A stretch of DNA of 64,000 nt, from assembly GCA_002633005.1 (NCBI GenBank), contig NMRA01000002.1, positions 2,264,655-2,328,654 of the forward strand, written 5' to 3'. Both the position numbers and the translations under genes were made by a program. This stretch comes from Phoronis australis (lineage: Eukaryota; Phoronida; Phoronidae). The notes below the pieces were generated by a model. That model was not told the origin of the DNA. It did no database searches and saw nothing but the letters and a program-made list of their open reading frames with translations. Each line of letters opens with the position of its first letter. Positions within the stretch are counted from its first letter, which is position 1. Shown piece after piece: positions 33,896 through 46,100 of this stretch.

Positions 33896-34910
33896 AATTT
33901 TATTCACCGGTTGTAATAAGAAGCATTAGGGCATACATGTACCTTAGATGTCGAACAAATCACTCAGAGATCTTGTCACAAGGAGTTGAGTCAAAACCAT
34001 CGTCGGTTTGTCGTCAACAATTTGCTATGACGAAATCACAAGATTAGGAATGACTTTGTGAGCTATTGACAGGCTTTAACGGTGAAAACCAAAGTTCTAA
34101 ATTTCTTTAATTTTGGTGACTCAATAGAAAAATGGGTCCTTGTACTAGACAGAGAGACAAAGCAACGTGTTATATTTAAATAAAATTCCAGACATTAATT
34201 TTAATAGTAAGCATGGTGAAATACAGAAGGCTATAAACATGTGAAATTCATAATTATGCCACAACTTATACATGTCTCCCTTCCCCTTCACAGACCTTCC
34301 TGAACCAGCTAAACAAAATGTTCTACTGTTTTGCATAAAACGATAAAAGGGAAAATTTGTCGCAAGACTACGGCTCAAGAGTGAAATGTTGGTGAATCCA
34401 GAATGACTGACGTCACTTAATTAACTTGCTTTCGTATACTACTTTTTCAGAGTACTACAAGTCCTTACGCAAATTTTCGAAAATTTTCTGTTATCGATAG
34501 TTTTAAAAAAATACATGTACTTATTGTTCGGAGATTTACATTTTACAAAGATGTCTCAAATGACTACTAACAAGCCTGTTTTCTATACATTGGTTTCTAA
34601 AAGGGATAACTCTTGTGCAAGATTTTTGTTTCCTTCACTTTAACGCTCAAGTAACTTTATTTTATGGTCTACGAAGCTCATTGTACGCTACCTGGAGTCA
34701 TGTTAGAGACGGAAAGCGTTAAATTATGTTACAGCTTCGTCCACTTTAGTACATCGAAGTTTATTTCAGAGACCAAGCTAAATCCGTGCGTACATCAAAA
34801 TGGCGGAAACCGGAAGCCCCTTCGTACAATATAAAGCACTACTCTCCCCAAAGTCCTAACACTAATAATATTACTGAAACATGAGTCCAATAGTCCACTC
34901 ACAAAAAGAC
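33896..34910. other. Intergenic, upstream of the Ig gene
   Basis: No TATA box found near the Ig ORF start. Nothing else recognised. Confidence 0.45.
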
Positions 34911-36080
34911 CTATAAATCCAGACGAGCTGGCGGCTTCCACACACGAGTAGACCTTCGCAGGGTGGGGTGTCGGGCAATGTTTGAGATGATCGAGTTCTC
35001 GTCTGGCGGGGCACTTATACTCGCACCGTGTTCAGGCAATTCCTGAGCATTCTCAACAGCGCCAGAACCATTAGAACGAGCAGTCCCACGTTCCCACGAG
35101 TCCACACTGGAGTCCTCAGGACGAACACGGTATTGACGCTACACTATCTCATCCACGTTCCGACGAACAGTTCTCAAATCGACTAGCACAACTTCTGGCA
35201 TAGGTTAAAGGTCCTCAGTGTATGACGAACAATCTCTCCGTTCAACCACGAAGTTCCAGAGCCAGCGGCATTGGCCAAGATCATGTCACCACGAACAAAA
35301 ATGCGGCATTTCGAATGCTTATCATGACAGTCCTTCTGTTTAGCCTCTTTGTCCAGAACACGATCCATAAGAGAATTGCCTGGAAACACCATATCGATAC
35401 GCTCACACAAACGACGCTTCATCAGTAACTCTACAGGAGATCTGCCCGCAAAAATGAGGGTGTTACGGTAGTTTAGCAAAAAACAAACGATACCCCTTAG
35501 TGTTGACGTCACCACCAGACATCTTGCTTAAAGCACTCTTGACTACCATAACGGCACATTCAGCGAGACCATTAGAGATCGGGTGGAAAGTAACAGAGGT
35601 ACATGTAACCTGTCTGATGCAATCAACGCCACAAACTGTTTAAACTCAGTGCTAGTGAATGCAGCACCATTGTCGGACACGACACTCAATGGTAAGCTAC
35701 ATGTATGAGTAGCAAACGAGCAACGCAGCTTGTCAATGATTGTTTTCGATGACAACGACGAAAGAGGATACAAATCCATCCACTTATTTAGAATGAGCAT
35801 CGATAACCAACAGAATATGAGTGTTCATGAAAGGATCTAAATGATCTATAAGAATGCGCGTCCACGGTTGAGTAGGCCAGATCCACGGTTGCAGCGGGGC
35901 CTTAGGCGGGCTCAACGCTCCTTCTGACATCCGGAGCAATGACGAACGTGATTCTCTATGTCCTCATCGAGCTTAGGCCACCACACAACTTCGAGCATAG
36001 GCCCAGATGCATATAATGATAGGAAGTGCCCAGATGCATATAATGTAACCCACGCAGCATGTCATCACGACCTGAATGGG
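34911..36080 (-). mobile_element. Decayed Ty3/gypsy-type retrotransposon pol fragment (integrase to C-terminus)
   Basis: Minus strand, in order: integrase zinc region around 36030-35930 (VWWPKLDEDIENHV-type, then a Cys-x-x-Cys-Gln), catalytic core around 35840-35560 (Asp in IDAHSK, Asp in VVSDNGAAFTS, then a degraded third acidic site), the post-core FLLNYRNT and RSPVELLMKRRL region (35515-35183), and a C-terminal tail RRSTRVWKPPARLDL ending at 34911. Frameshifts break it into at least three ORFs, including one between the first Asp and the following Trp. Reverse transcriptase, gag and LTRs are not visible. Inactive fossil. Confidence 0.85.
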
Positions 36081-36084
36081 GAAC

Positions 36085-37082
36085 CAGTGGCGGATCTAGG
36101 ATATCACAAGGGAGGGACCCAATATTTTGTCTGTGAACATTTGCGCAAAGCACCATTGTAGATGTGCATAGCACCGAATAGCGGGGGGAGGTCGGGAGGG
36201 GGGTTTGCAAAACCCCCTCCCGCCCAGGACAATGTTTCTGTTTTTTCCTCTAAAAATCAAGCATTTTTCTTGATTCCTGAAGTATTATCCAAGAAAAAAA
36301 AGAAAAGCGGAGAACGTTTTAAACATGAAGAACTGCTCGAACTCACGACCTGGCGGATACAACGCGCGCGCTTGACCACTGCACCACCACAACTTCACTC
36401 GTAAGCAGTTACTAAGAGACCTATTTGTTTATGGTCCACAGCGTTTGCGCGCAAAACCTACTTCTTTTTTGTAATGCTTGTTATACTTTTTATATTTTGT
36501 GCAATCAGTTCGTAACAAATTTGTTGTATTTAGAATAGTCTTCAATTGTCCAAAAGACCAAATCCGTTTTTTGTGTTGGCATTAATGACGCGATTACTTT
36601 GGAAATTGTCTTAAGTTAAGGTTTGACAAGGAGAGAATTATGAGTTTTCTGAGTGATTCATTAAGGCTTCCATTAAGATTCACATCTTACCAGCAGCTTC
36701 TGTTTTTTCATCGTCACTCAGACACCATTTTCTTTAAAAATGAAGTAATTTTCTTCATTGCACAGTGAAGCAGGCGACGGAAACGGAGTCGTAGTGCCCA
36801 GCGCCACTGCCGCTCGCCTGGGATATCGCAGGAGAGGCTATACTTAGCCATAGTTCCGTTACCATTGCGCCGTGTTCCGAATTCGACACTTGAAATTGGA
36901 TCTGAGCCCCCCCAAAGACACTAAAACTGCACACATTTAAATTTTGTTTCAGTCGTATAATGTTGATTACCAGGGTTAATTAATAAACTCAACAATTCCC
37001 TGCGCTCTTGCTGTTTTATTTTTTTGCGGCAGCCAAGGGGGAGGGGGCGGTCCCCGTGCCCCTCCCCCTAAATCCGCCTATG
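36085..37082. mobile_element. hAT-like nonautonomous TIR element
   Basis: Left end CAGTGGCGGATCTAGG and right end CCTAAATCCGCCTATG are imperfect inverted repeats of a type common in hAT elements. About 1 kb, no transposase. It abuts the gypsy fragment, so probably inserted beside or into it. A clear 8-bp target duplication is not visible. The interior contains the tRNA-like segment at 36325-36395. In the second haplotype copy the right end is near 39008. Confidence 0.55.
36325..36395 (-). repeat. tRNA-like sequence (SINE head or tRNA relic)
   Basis: Minus strand reads GTGGTGCAGTGGTCAAGCGC (box A-like) and AGGTCGTGAGTTCGAGC (box B/T-arm-like), the arrangement of a tRNA with a TGT-type anticodon region. 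The acceptor stem does not close, so it is not a functional tRNA. A T-rich stretch follows. Repeated at 38261-38330 in the duplicated haplotype segment. Confidence 0.5.
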
Positions 37083-38180
37083 GGAACAGTAACACGAGAC
37101 CCCCACAATAACATGCCGTTCTGCTCATTCAACTCTGTTTTGCGCATTGCAAACAGCTTTAAGTCATCCGACGTACATGTATCATCTGGCCATCCAGTCA
37201 ACTCATAACGCATAACGGTAGACAGTACAGGGTCCGTGTCAATCCATCGCTTAAAGGCGACCTTTTCTCATGTCATTTTTAGCGAAAACAAGGTCCGAGA
37301 CCGTCTCTCAGTGCAGCTTGGTCGAATACTGTGTAATTTACATGTATGTCGCATCGCATAGTCGGTCTATTAAATAACAAGAGTGGAATTGCACAAGCGA
37401 AGATCTCCGTTGCTTTACGTAGCATCACTACCTTGAATATGAGCGAGTCTGGATCAAGGTACAGTATAGTCAAACGTCCACACTTTTGTTTTAACCAATC
37501 TACAGAAATTAAGATGTACTTAGTTCTGCGGTAACTATACAATCGCGTCAGATTCTTCGAACCAAATACTTGTATCCCCGAAAAGCATAAACATGTCAAC
37601 AAATGCAGATTGGTTTGAGGAACTTTAAGTACATGTACTAGTCCACGAGAGCAGCAGCCATGCAGCGGCAAGGTGGGGGTCAGCCGATTTTCACCAACTG
37701 TGACTCATAGGTACTCCAATGGGATCTATAAACAGTGGTAAGATATCTCCCCAAAATGTTACGTTCTACCAAAGCTATTAGCTCAAAACATAATTTACGG
37801 CTTCTCAGGGAATGTTTTCTGATTTTAACTGTTTGTTTTTTCCTTGAATGAAAGCTATTGAACTGTTATTCACTCGACGTTGTTTAAATGGTGCCAATAG
37901 ATAATTACATAGATGTCTTAAAAAAAAGATACCGATTTTCCACCCTCGTTTAGTAGTTTTACTACACTGCCCCCGTTATGCCATTTTAAGGTTATGTTTA
38001 ATACACTACGATACCAAATCTGTCCGTTCTGTCATGAGAATAAAACTTGGCCAAAATATTGACAAAACATGTTTCTTTCATTGTATTAAATAAAAACCTT
38101 GTCAGACAGTCTATTACTTATACATTTTGGCACCTCAAATGTACTAAAATGAGAAATTTTCAAATATTTGAGACCGCTCT
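37083..38180. other. Intergenic, no gene
   Basis: Short minus-strand ORFs (37279-37671 and 39402-39899 in the other allele) share amino-acid text only because the DNA is duplicated. No domain recognised. Confidence 0.5.
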
Positions 38181-40475
38181 NTCCTCTAAAAATCAAGCAT
38201 TTTTCTTGATTCCTGAAGTATTATCCAAGAAAAAAAAGAAAAGCGGAGAACGTGTTAAACATGAAGAACTGCTCGAACTCACGACCTGGCGGATACAACG
38301 CGCGCGCTTGACCACTGCACCACCACAACTTCACTCGTAAGCAGTTACTAAGAGACCTATTTGTTTACGGTCCACAGCGTTGGCGCGCAAAACCTACTTC
38401 TTTTTTGTAATGCTTGTTATACTTTTTATATTTTGTGCAATCAGTTCGTAACAAATTTGTTGTATTTAGAATAGTCTTCAATTGTCCAAAAGACCAAATC
38501 CGTTTTTTGTGTTGGCATTAATGACGCGATTGCTTTGGAAATTGTCTTAAGTTAAGGTTTGACAAGGAGAGAATTATGAGTTTTCTGAGTGATTCATTAA
38601 GGCTTCCACATCTTACCAGCAGCTTCTGTTTTTTCATCGTTACTCAGACACCATTTTCTTTAAAAATGAAGTAATTTTCTTCATTGCACAGTGAAGCAGG
38701 CGACGGAAATGGAGTCGTTGTGCCCAGCGCCACTACCGCTCGCCTGGGATATCGCGGGAGAGGCTATACTTAGCCATAGTTCCGTTACCGTTGCGCCGTG
38801 TTCCGAATTCGACACTTGAAATTGGATCTGAGCCCCCCCCCAAAGACACTAAAACTGCACACATTTAAATTTTGTTTCAGTCGTATAATGTTGATTACCA
38901 GGGTTAATTAATAAACTCAACAATTCCCTGCGCTCTTGCTGTTTTATTTTTTTGCGGCAGCCACGGGGGAGGGGGCGGTCCCCGTGCCCCTACCCCTAAA
39001 TCCGTCTATGGGAACAATAACACGAGACCCCCACAATAACATGCTGTTCTGCTCATTCAACTCTGTTTTGCGCATTGCAAACGGCTTTAAGTCATCCGAC
39101 GTATCATCTGGCCATCCAGTCAACTCATAACGCATAACGGTAGACAGCACAGGGTCCGTGTCAATCCATCGCTTGAAGGCGACCTTTTCTCATGTCATTT
39201 TTAGCGAAAACAAGGTCCGAGACCCTGGCAATGCGTTTAGCAGCTTGGTATATGTTCAAATGTATAGGGTACTATCGGTGAGCATCTTTCTCTTTAACCC
39301 AATGGTTTCCTTTTGGGGCGCCTGCTTAGAAATAATTTGACTTTGAACTTTTCGGGCCACATATGATACTCCCTCGTCTTCGGCCAGGTGACGCGGGAAC
39401 CCTAGGCACAAATACTCTGGTATTTTTGTCTAAGCCAGTCTTGTGCAAATCGCGGTGCACAGAGTAGCAAACTTCCGTCTCTCAGTGCAGCTTGGTCGAA
39501 TACTGTGTAATTTACATGTATGTCGCATCCCATAGTCAGTCTATTAAATAACAAGAGTGGAATTGCACAAGCGAAGATCTCCGTTGCTTTACGTAGCATT
39601 ACTACCTTGAATATGAGCAAGTCTGGATCAAGGTACATGTACAGTATAATCAAACGTCCACACTTGTGTTTTAACCAATCTACAGAAATTAAGATGCACT
39701 TAGTTCTGCGGTAACTATACAATCGCGTCAGATTCTTCGAACCAAATTCTTGTATCCCCGAAAAGCATAAAAATGTCAACAAATGCAGATTGGTTTGAGG
39801 AACTTTAAGTACATGTACTAGTCCTCGAGAGCAGCAGCCATGCAGCGGCAAGGTGGGGGTCAGCCGATTTTCACCAACTGTGACACATAGGTACTCCAAT
39901 GGGATCTATAAACAGTGGTAAAATATATCCCCAAAATATTACGTTCTACCAAAGCTATTAGCTCAAAACATATTTTACGGCTTCTCAGGGAATGTTTTCT
40001 GATTTTTACTGTTTATTTTTTCCTTGAATGAAAGCTATTGAACTATTATTCACTCGACGTTGTTTAAATGGTGCCAATAGATTATTACATAGATGTCTTA
40101 AAAAAGATACCGATTTTCCACCCTCGTTTAGTAGTTTTACTGCACTGCCCCCGTTATGCCATTTTAAGGTTATGTTTAATACACTACGATACCAAATCTG
40201 TCCGTTCTGTCATGAGAATAAAACTTGGCCAAAATATTGACAAAACATGTTTCTTTCATTGTATTAAATAAAAACCTTGTCAGACAGTCTATTACTTATA
40301 CATTTTGGCACCTCAAATGTACTAAAATGAGAAATTTTCAAATATTTGAGACCGCTCTATACACCAAAATTATTTTTTTTCTATATGGATGTCAAGAACT
40401 CAACCCAAACTTGAGGTGACTGTTTCTACGGAGAATTATGTACTACTGTACATCAATGTTCTTATCAACAAATAA

Positions 40476-41352
40476 ACACCACAAAATGAAATAATGAGGT
40501 TTATGGCACTCTGCCAATAATCCTATTATTTAGGCAAATAACATACACCCCTTCATGCTTCACATCCAACTCCTATTTAGTTCCTACATACTCCGATGGT
40601 AGCGCTGTTTGCTCTCACTCGTAAGCTTTCCCAATTAGACAATTTGATACCTCTACCCTGGGTTCCACAAAATCTCAATTCAACCGATTTATACCTTTCC
40701 CATCCGCCCTACCTCTTATCGAACAAAATCTGGTGTTGGTTCTTGTTGTTATTGCAGTCACTGCTGGCACCTCCTTCAAGCTCGGAGCGTGTTACCATCA
40801 AGCAAGAAAAGGCGTCATTGGCTAGCGACCAGACCTGTACTGGAGCGTCCATCACTGCACCTTGCCCCTCTCCACCCTCGTCCCAGCTCTCAGCACATAC
40901 TGAATACTCACATACTGAGCCACAACACCACGTTCCTTACAATATTTTTTATCACTCCGGCTCGTCTTCTCACCTAGCTTGTCCGGAACCTCATTTGCAG
41001 GTTCTTAGGCTATAGCCCAGTTGGCTGTTTGGTGAATCCACTTGGTACTTTATATGATATTTGCCTATTTGGCAGTTTGTACCCATTTGGTACTTGTTAC
41101 TCAGCTTGCCATTTTGCTCGACTCACTTCAGGCAATCGGCAATACCCATTTGGTATTATGTACCCATTTGGTACAGTCTGCTCACCTGTGCCACTTAGTA
41201 TCCGATAAGCAATTACACATTGGGTATCGTAAATTTGTGTGTTATCTCTTGTAATAAAGGTACTGAACCCATTTGATTCCTTCTGTGATATGTTCATTTG
41301 TAGAGCTGTGACCGTGAAATTTCCAATACAACCTAAATTTACATTGATTATT
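40476..41352. repeat. ~0.9-kb repeat unit, copy C
   Basis: Same order of blocks as copy B: head (GGCAAATA...CATGCTTCA.ATCCAACTCCT), middle with CGAACAAAATCTG.TGTTGGTT, the CCCATTTGG motif cluster, and the tail. A degraded plus-strand frame is shared by B and C, suggesting an old mobile element or transcript-derived unit, identity unknown. Confidence 0.6.
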
Positions 41353-42937
41353 CTTGTAATTTTATTTAAAAGGACTTAAAAATTATAAAGTAAAAGAGGA
41401 CAAACAAAACATCGCTGAAAGTTACATGTTTATGTTTTAGAGACCTCTTTTGACGACTGATGAAATTCACACAGGGTACTGAAGGAAAGAGTATCTCTTA
41501 TTAAATTTGTTTACTCTCGAAATTATGTATTTTTGAAAGCTTGGTGTAGTTTCATTACCATGACTTTTAGAAACAAACAGAATACCCCTGCCTGTGCATA
41601 CAATAGGCATACTAGACTTAAAAATGTGAATCTGTTGAATGTGTCTTTTGTGTATCGTGTTTCATTTTAAAACATGCATAGCTATCGAAGTTTACTTTGT
41701 TGTAACTAGGTCATAGTGATCGCTTGAGAATTTTGGCTTTGGGAGTAAAAATTGATGAATACCGGCTGCACTTACGTGATCACTTCGGAACCAGTGTTAT
41801 TGGATATTTTGTACAACGTTTTTTGACGTCGCTGTACACCCGAGTGTGGAACAGAGAGGTGGAGCAACCTGCACCAGTATATTTAAAATGCATAGCAAAA
41901 AACATCAAAAGTGTCACCACTTCATCCGCACCACCAAGCGGCATGTTATCTGCAGTTGAGGTTGGATTCATTCCAAAATGACCGGCACTGTGACATCACT
42001 TGTGCATCTATAGCGTCAGGGCATTGCGAATGGTTTTGCTATGTTTTCTCTATTTGGGAACTGTAATCCTCTGTGACGAATGTGTAAGATTATGACTTAA
42101 ATTAAAACAACACGTGGTATTTCAGTGCATTTCTATTATTGCTGTTTCTAAACCTTCCTAGCGAATGCAACCTGCACCGTTACAGGGTATTGATACCCAC
42201 TTATAAGTGATAAACGTTTTAAAATTGTAAGGCGTAGCATGCGCGCACCCAGCCCTCAACATGGGGGGTTCGAATTCCTGACGTTGTGAACCTTTCGGTA
42301 GCAACATAGGCAGTGTTGTTTGACCCCACGTCTCAGTACATGAACTTGCGTTTCTATAGTAACTGCACGCAGAACTTCAAGATATATACGTAGTAAGAGA
42401 ATATAACAATGTAAGTTAGAACAAGGTTTTGCCTCGAAAGGAAACTAAACACGGGTTTAACCTGTTAACAGTTTTTGCGACACACAATGCATTTAAACGA
42501 CTGTAACAACTTCTGTATCACTCGCTATTATTCAAAACTTCGATACAACTTTGGAAACTGGCTTACAAAGTCTACTATATCTGCAAGTGTGAATAAAGTT
42601 TTGGGAAAGTACATGAAGGGCTTTAATGAAAGATGACCCACCTTGAACAAGAATGCCCACTTTTTCAACTCAGCAGGCAAGTGATTGCTCAGAACTGTTA
42701 TCTCACAAAAAACGGAATTGCTGTACAATAACTGGTGGAATCTTTGAGTTAAATATGCCCCTTGCTTTCAATAATGTTTGCCTTGCGTGTGTTTCAAGTC
42801 AGTCATCTGGTAACTACCTGTATACACATTATGATGAAACAATACTGAGAAGGTGTCGTAAATGTTTCATAACATATTTTATGAGCCCGAACTTCCTTTT
42901 AATTGAAATTGTAATAAAAAGGTTTGATTTTTCAAAC
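41353..42937. other. Intergenic, downstream of the SLC26 gene
   Basis: No gene. A plus-strand phrase GGTTCGAATTCC near 42267 resembles a tRNA T-arm, but the surrounding bases do not fold as a tRNA. ATTAAA on the minus strand at 42903-42898 is a possible poly(A) signal for the SLC26 gene, unusually close to the stop. Confidence 0.4.
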
Positions 42938-43156
42938 CTAAACAACGTTTTCGCTGGTTTCACTATCATGAAGACGCACTTCAGACTGCTTCCCGTTTTT
43001 CAGATCATCATCGTTGATGTTCGTAATTTCAGTCTCTGGCAATCCGTGCGACTCCAGCAATGAATCTTCACGGATCATTTGTATCGCTTCATCCACCGTT
43101 GATGCTGATTGAAAGCCAAATATCTCGGAATTCCGTAACACGCGCCCGATGTCATC
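42938..43156 (-). CDS. SLC26A11-like: SLC26 gene, last exon
   Basis: 219 nt including TAG at 42940-42938. RNSEIFGFQSASTVDEAIQM is the last STAS helix, then an acidic C-tail. Acceptor TTTCATAG. Confidence 0.88.
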   Translation of the reverse strand, partial: DDIGRVLRNSEIFGFQSASTVDEAIQMIREDSLLESHGLPETEITNINDDDLKNGKQSEVRLHDSETSENVV

Positions 43157-46100
43157 CTATGAAAGAAATGCACGCTGTCAATCACCTGTAGCAACGCCCT
43201 TGCCTTACCATCAAATAACTCAATAAAAAGGAAAGTGCTTGCGTATCGTTAAAAATGATTTTAATTGTTTTCAGCAGTATAGATCCGTATGTTTTGAGCA
43301 CAGACTGAGACTCATCGGTTAAGTAATTTGACTAATTAGCTACCTAGGTTTTTGGGTTACATTAAGGAAATCAAAAACCTGATTCACGTTCGAAACCTGT
43401 GTTTGCAGGTCATTAGCGGCATCGCCCTAAAATGTTGCCTATCTAGAAATATAAAACAAAATCGCAGTCACAGCAGAGACAGTTCGGACAGCGTTGTGTT
43501 CTCTACGTCTTGTTCTTACCGAGTGTTTTCGCACATAAAACGCCGACTCTGCACGACGCAATTCTGCAGCAGGAACATCGAATGCAGTATAAACAACATA
43601 ACTTTTTGGGCTTAGTTACCAGAGAAATTTCAATAAATGTGGTCGTTTTAATTGCACTGAACTTTAAATGTTTTATAGCATTTTTTCAACAGGATATTTT
43701 CGGGTAGCAATGGCGGCTGATCACGTGGTTCCTATGATTAGGCCTGTACAAGGAGGTACTTTTTCCACAGAGGGTGGCACTGGGGACGACCTTGACTTCG
43801 TGAAAAAAAACCCGTTAAAATGAGTGAAATGCATTTCAAACATAGGTTAAAATGCACATTGTAGTTGAACGTGCTTTGTCCTAAAGCCGCTAATGTTTGT
43901 TGGACAAGATGGCGACTTGAACTGCAGTCTGGAAGAGTGTCCGAAATGCAGCATTCTGATTGGTCAATCACACCTGTCATTCATTTTCTGGCGTAAGATC
44001 TATTGCCTTCTGGTCCTCTAGAGCCTAAATATACGGTCTCACCTGACAACTGAGTCGCCTCCTTGCTACTTAAAAATTACTGTTTTCACAACACTCCAAC
44101 ATAACACTTTTAATGCAGGGCTAAGTGTTTGCCAACTTTTACCTGGGTGCATGCGAAAATCAGATGGATATTTCTGCTGTTCAGGTCAATATACCAGGTG
44201 TGAATGCTATGAACGCCCGTGAAGTCAATGTTAGAAACGTGAGTGAAATCCAAGACAACTCCACTACAACTACGGTCTGAAAAAAATCACGTGTAACGGT
44301 AAATGCTCCACACATTCGACTTACCATACAATATGTAATATCGCAATTACCTATGAGAAACTGAACACACCTAATGCTTGTATGGAAATACAAATATTAT
44401 CACTGCACCTAAAAATCTACACAAGCGCAAATAATACACGCTTTAGTTGACAAAATTGTACATCAACAACGATGGGTGTTGAGAGCTAGTGTCGCACCTG
44501 TCAATCATTTGAATACAGAAGGACGTGAGTGTTGTATAACAATACACTGGCTTTCAAAACAGTACAATTTGCAAAGTAACGATCGTTTGAATTTTAAAAA
44601 GCATCATTACAAACCCTCATACGCCACGTCCACAATACGGTCGTGAAGCATTTCGACAGCTGAGAAATTTAGACCTTGGTTTGGTTGCAGAATAACGATG
44701 TCTTGATGTTTCTGGAATAGAAATAATTAAATAATATCAATCTGCGTTTTGCTTATTAAAAATTTAAGTGGACTTTTTCAAATTATGATTTGAAGTACGT
44801 TTACAGCATTGACCAGTCTTTATGAGAGGCATAGTAAACCACCATACCAAATGTCCGTCATCGCTAGAGAACGTCTGTACTGCGTCGTCCATCTTTTCAT
44901 GTTTTACGACAATGGTGGGTCGAGCAGACGACACCAAGATCATTACTATTGATAAGCCGATGCCGGTGACAATTCCGATCTGAAACACGAGTGAATTGTC
45001 ATAAATTAGGTATTCGCAAAAGTAGTGATTCGGCAGGACGTTTCAACTTCAAATTTAATTTAGAAAGTATAGACTTAGCGATTTAAGATCAATAAGGATC
45101 AGTATCGCATATTTTGACCCCTTTTACAAGCTCTGGTCAAATATGAAAACATTCCCGGTGAAAACGATATACATGTATAACGCTAGCAGTAACATCAGCA
45201 CATTAAAAACAACGGCAAGAGAAACAACAGTGAATGGCGGCGACAGCGACGACGACGGGACCGATAATGAAAGTGATTAACAATGACGTAATCTGACTTT
45301 CAAAATACTAACCTCCAATCCAAGAAATATTGACAGAATGAAGGTCGTGAAGAACGGCAACAGGTCAAGTTCTACAACCCAAAACATTGAATCATTAATA
45401 TGGCCAACATGAATATTATTTCAACGTGCATAGTTCTGCAGTGCATGGCCATATTCATACAGAATTTCTTTTATTTTCCAGAAATATTACTACATCAAAT
45501 GACCAATAACATTTAACATATTCCTAGTTTAATTCCATGTTTCTTACGTTTCTTAATACAAGCTTAATTGCATATTTGATAAGTTCATCGATGAGATTGA
45601 ACATCCAGAATTAACCATAATATGCGCACTTTTAGACTTCCATAGTTCCTTGACAATCTCGAATTCAACCATATTGATGACGGCTGTGATAATGACAGCT
45701 GCCAGCGCCGCACTTGGAATGTAATAAAAATAAGGCGTGAGTGTGGCAAGCGCAAGAATGACAATTCCTCCGGTCACAATGCCCCCTGCCGGACTTTTGG
45801 CGCCTGTTTGGTGATTCACCATGGATCTGAAAAATGTAACCTCAATTTGATACATCTGAATGCAAAGATACAGTCTGATCCAGGTACAAAGTTGAGACCT
45901 CGGAGGGCTTGGACAGTAACCAAACACGGTGTCCATCAAAAAGCGATTCGAGAGAACAGTTTTAAAGCTGCATTTCGCACTGTATAACAGGCTAAAGAGA
46001 AATTCGAATTAAGCGTTTTACTACTCTCAACAAATCGGTGTCAAAATATTCCTTATCGTGAAAGAATTCATAATTTCAGGGTTGGGCAACACCAACGAAT

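Larger units (their letters stand above)
36247..40358. repeat. ~2-kb direct repeat across single N at 38181 (two haplotypes)
   Basis: 36247-38180 aligns along its length with 38182-40358. It has the same start (TCCTCTAAAAATCAAGC) and end (TTTGAGACCGCTCT) and about 1-2% substitutions. Indels include about 250 bp present only in the right copy (39225-39476) and 10 bp present only in the left copy near 36676. Best read as two alleles placed in series. Confidence 0.88.

Noticed and set aside
32984-33907. Start of the Ig ORF at 33907
   Set aside because: The codon there is GTG; the first ATG in frame is at 33895.
42229-42290. Possible tRNA gene (GGTTCGAATTCC)
   Set aside because: No acceptor stem or convincing box A; at most a SINE fragment.
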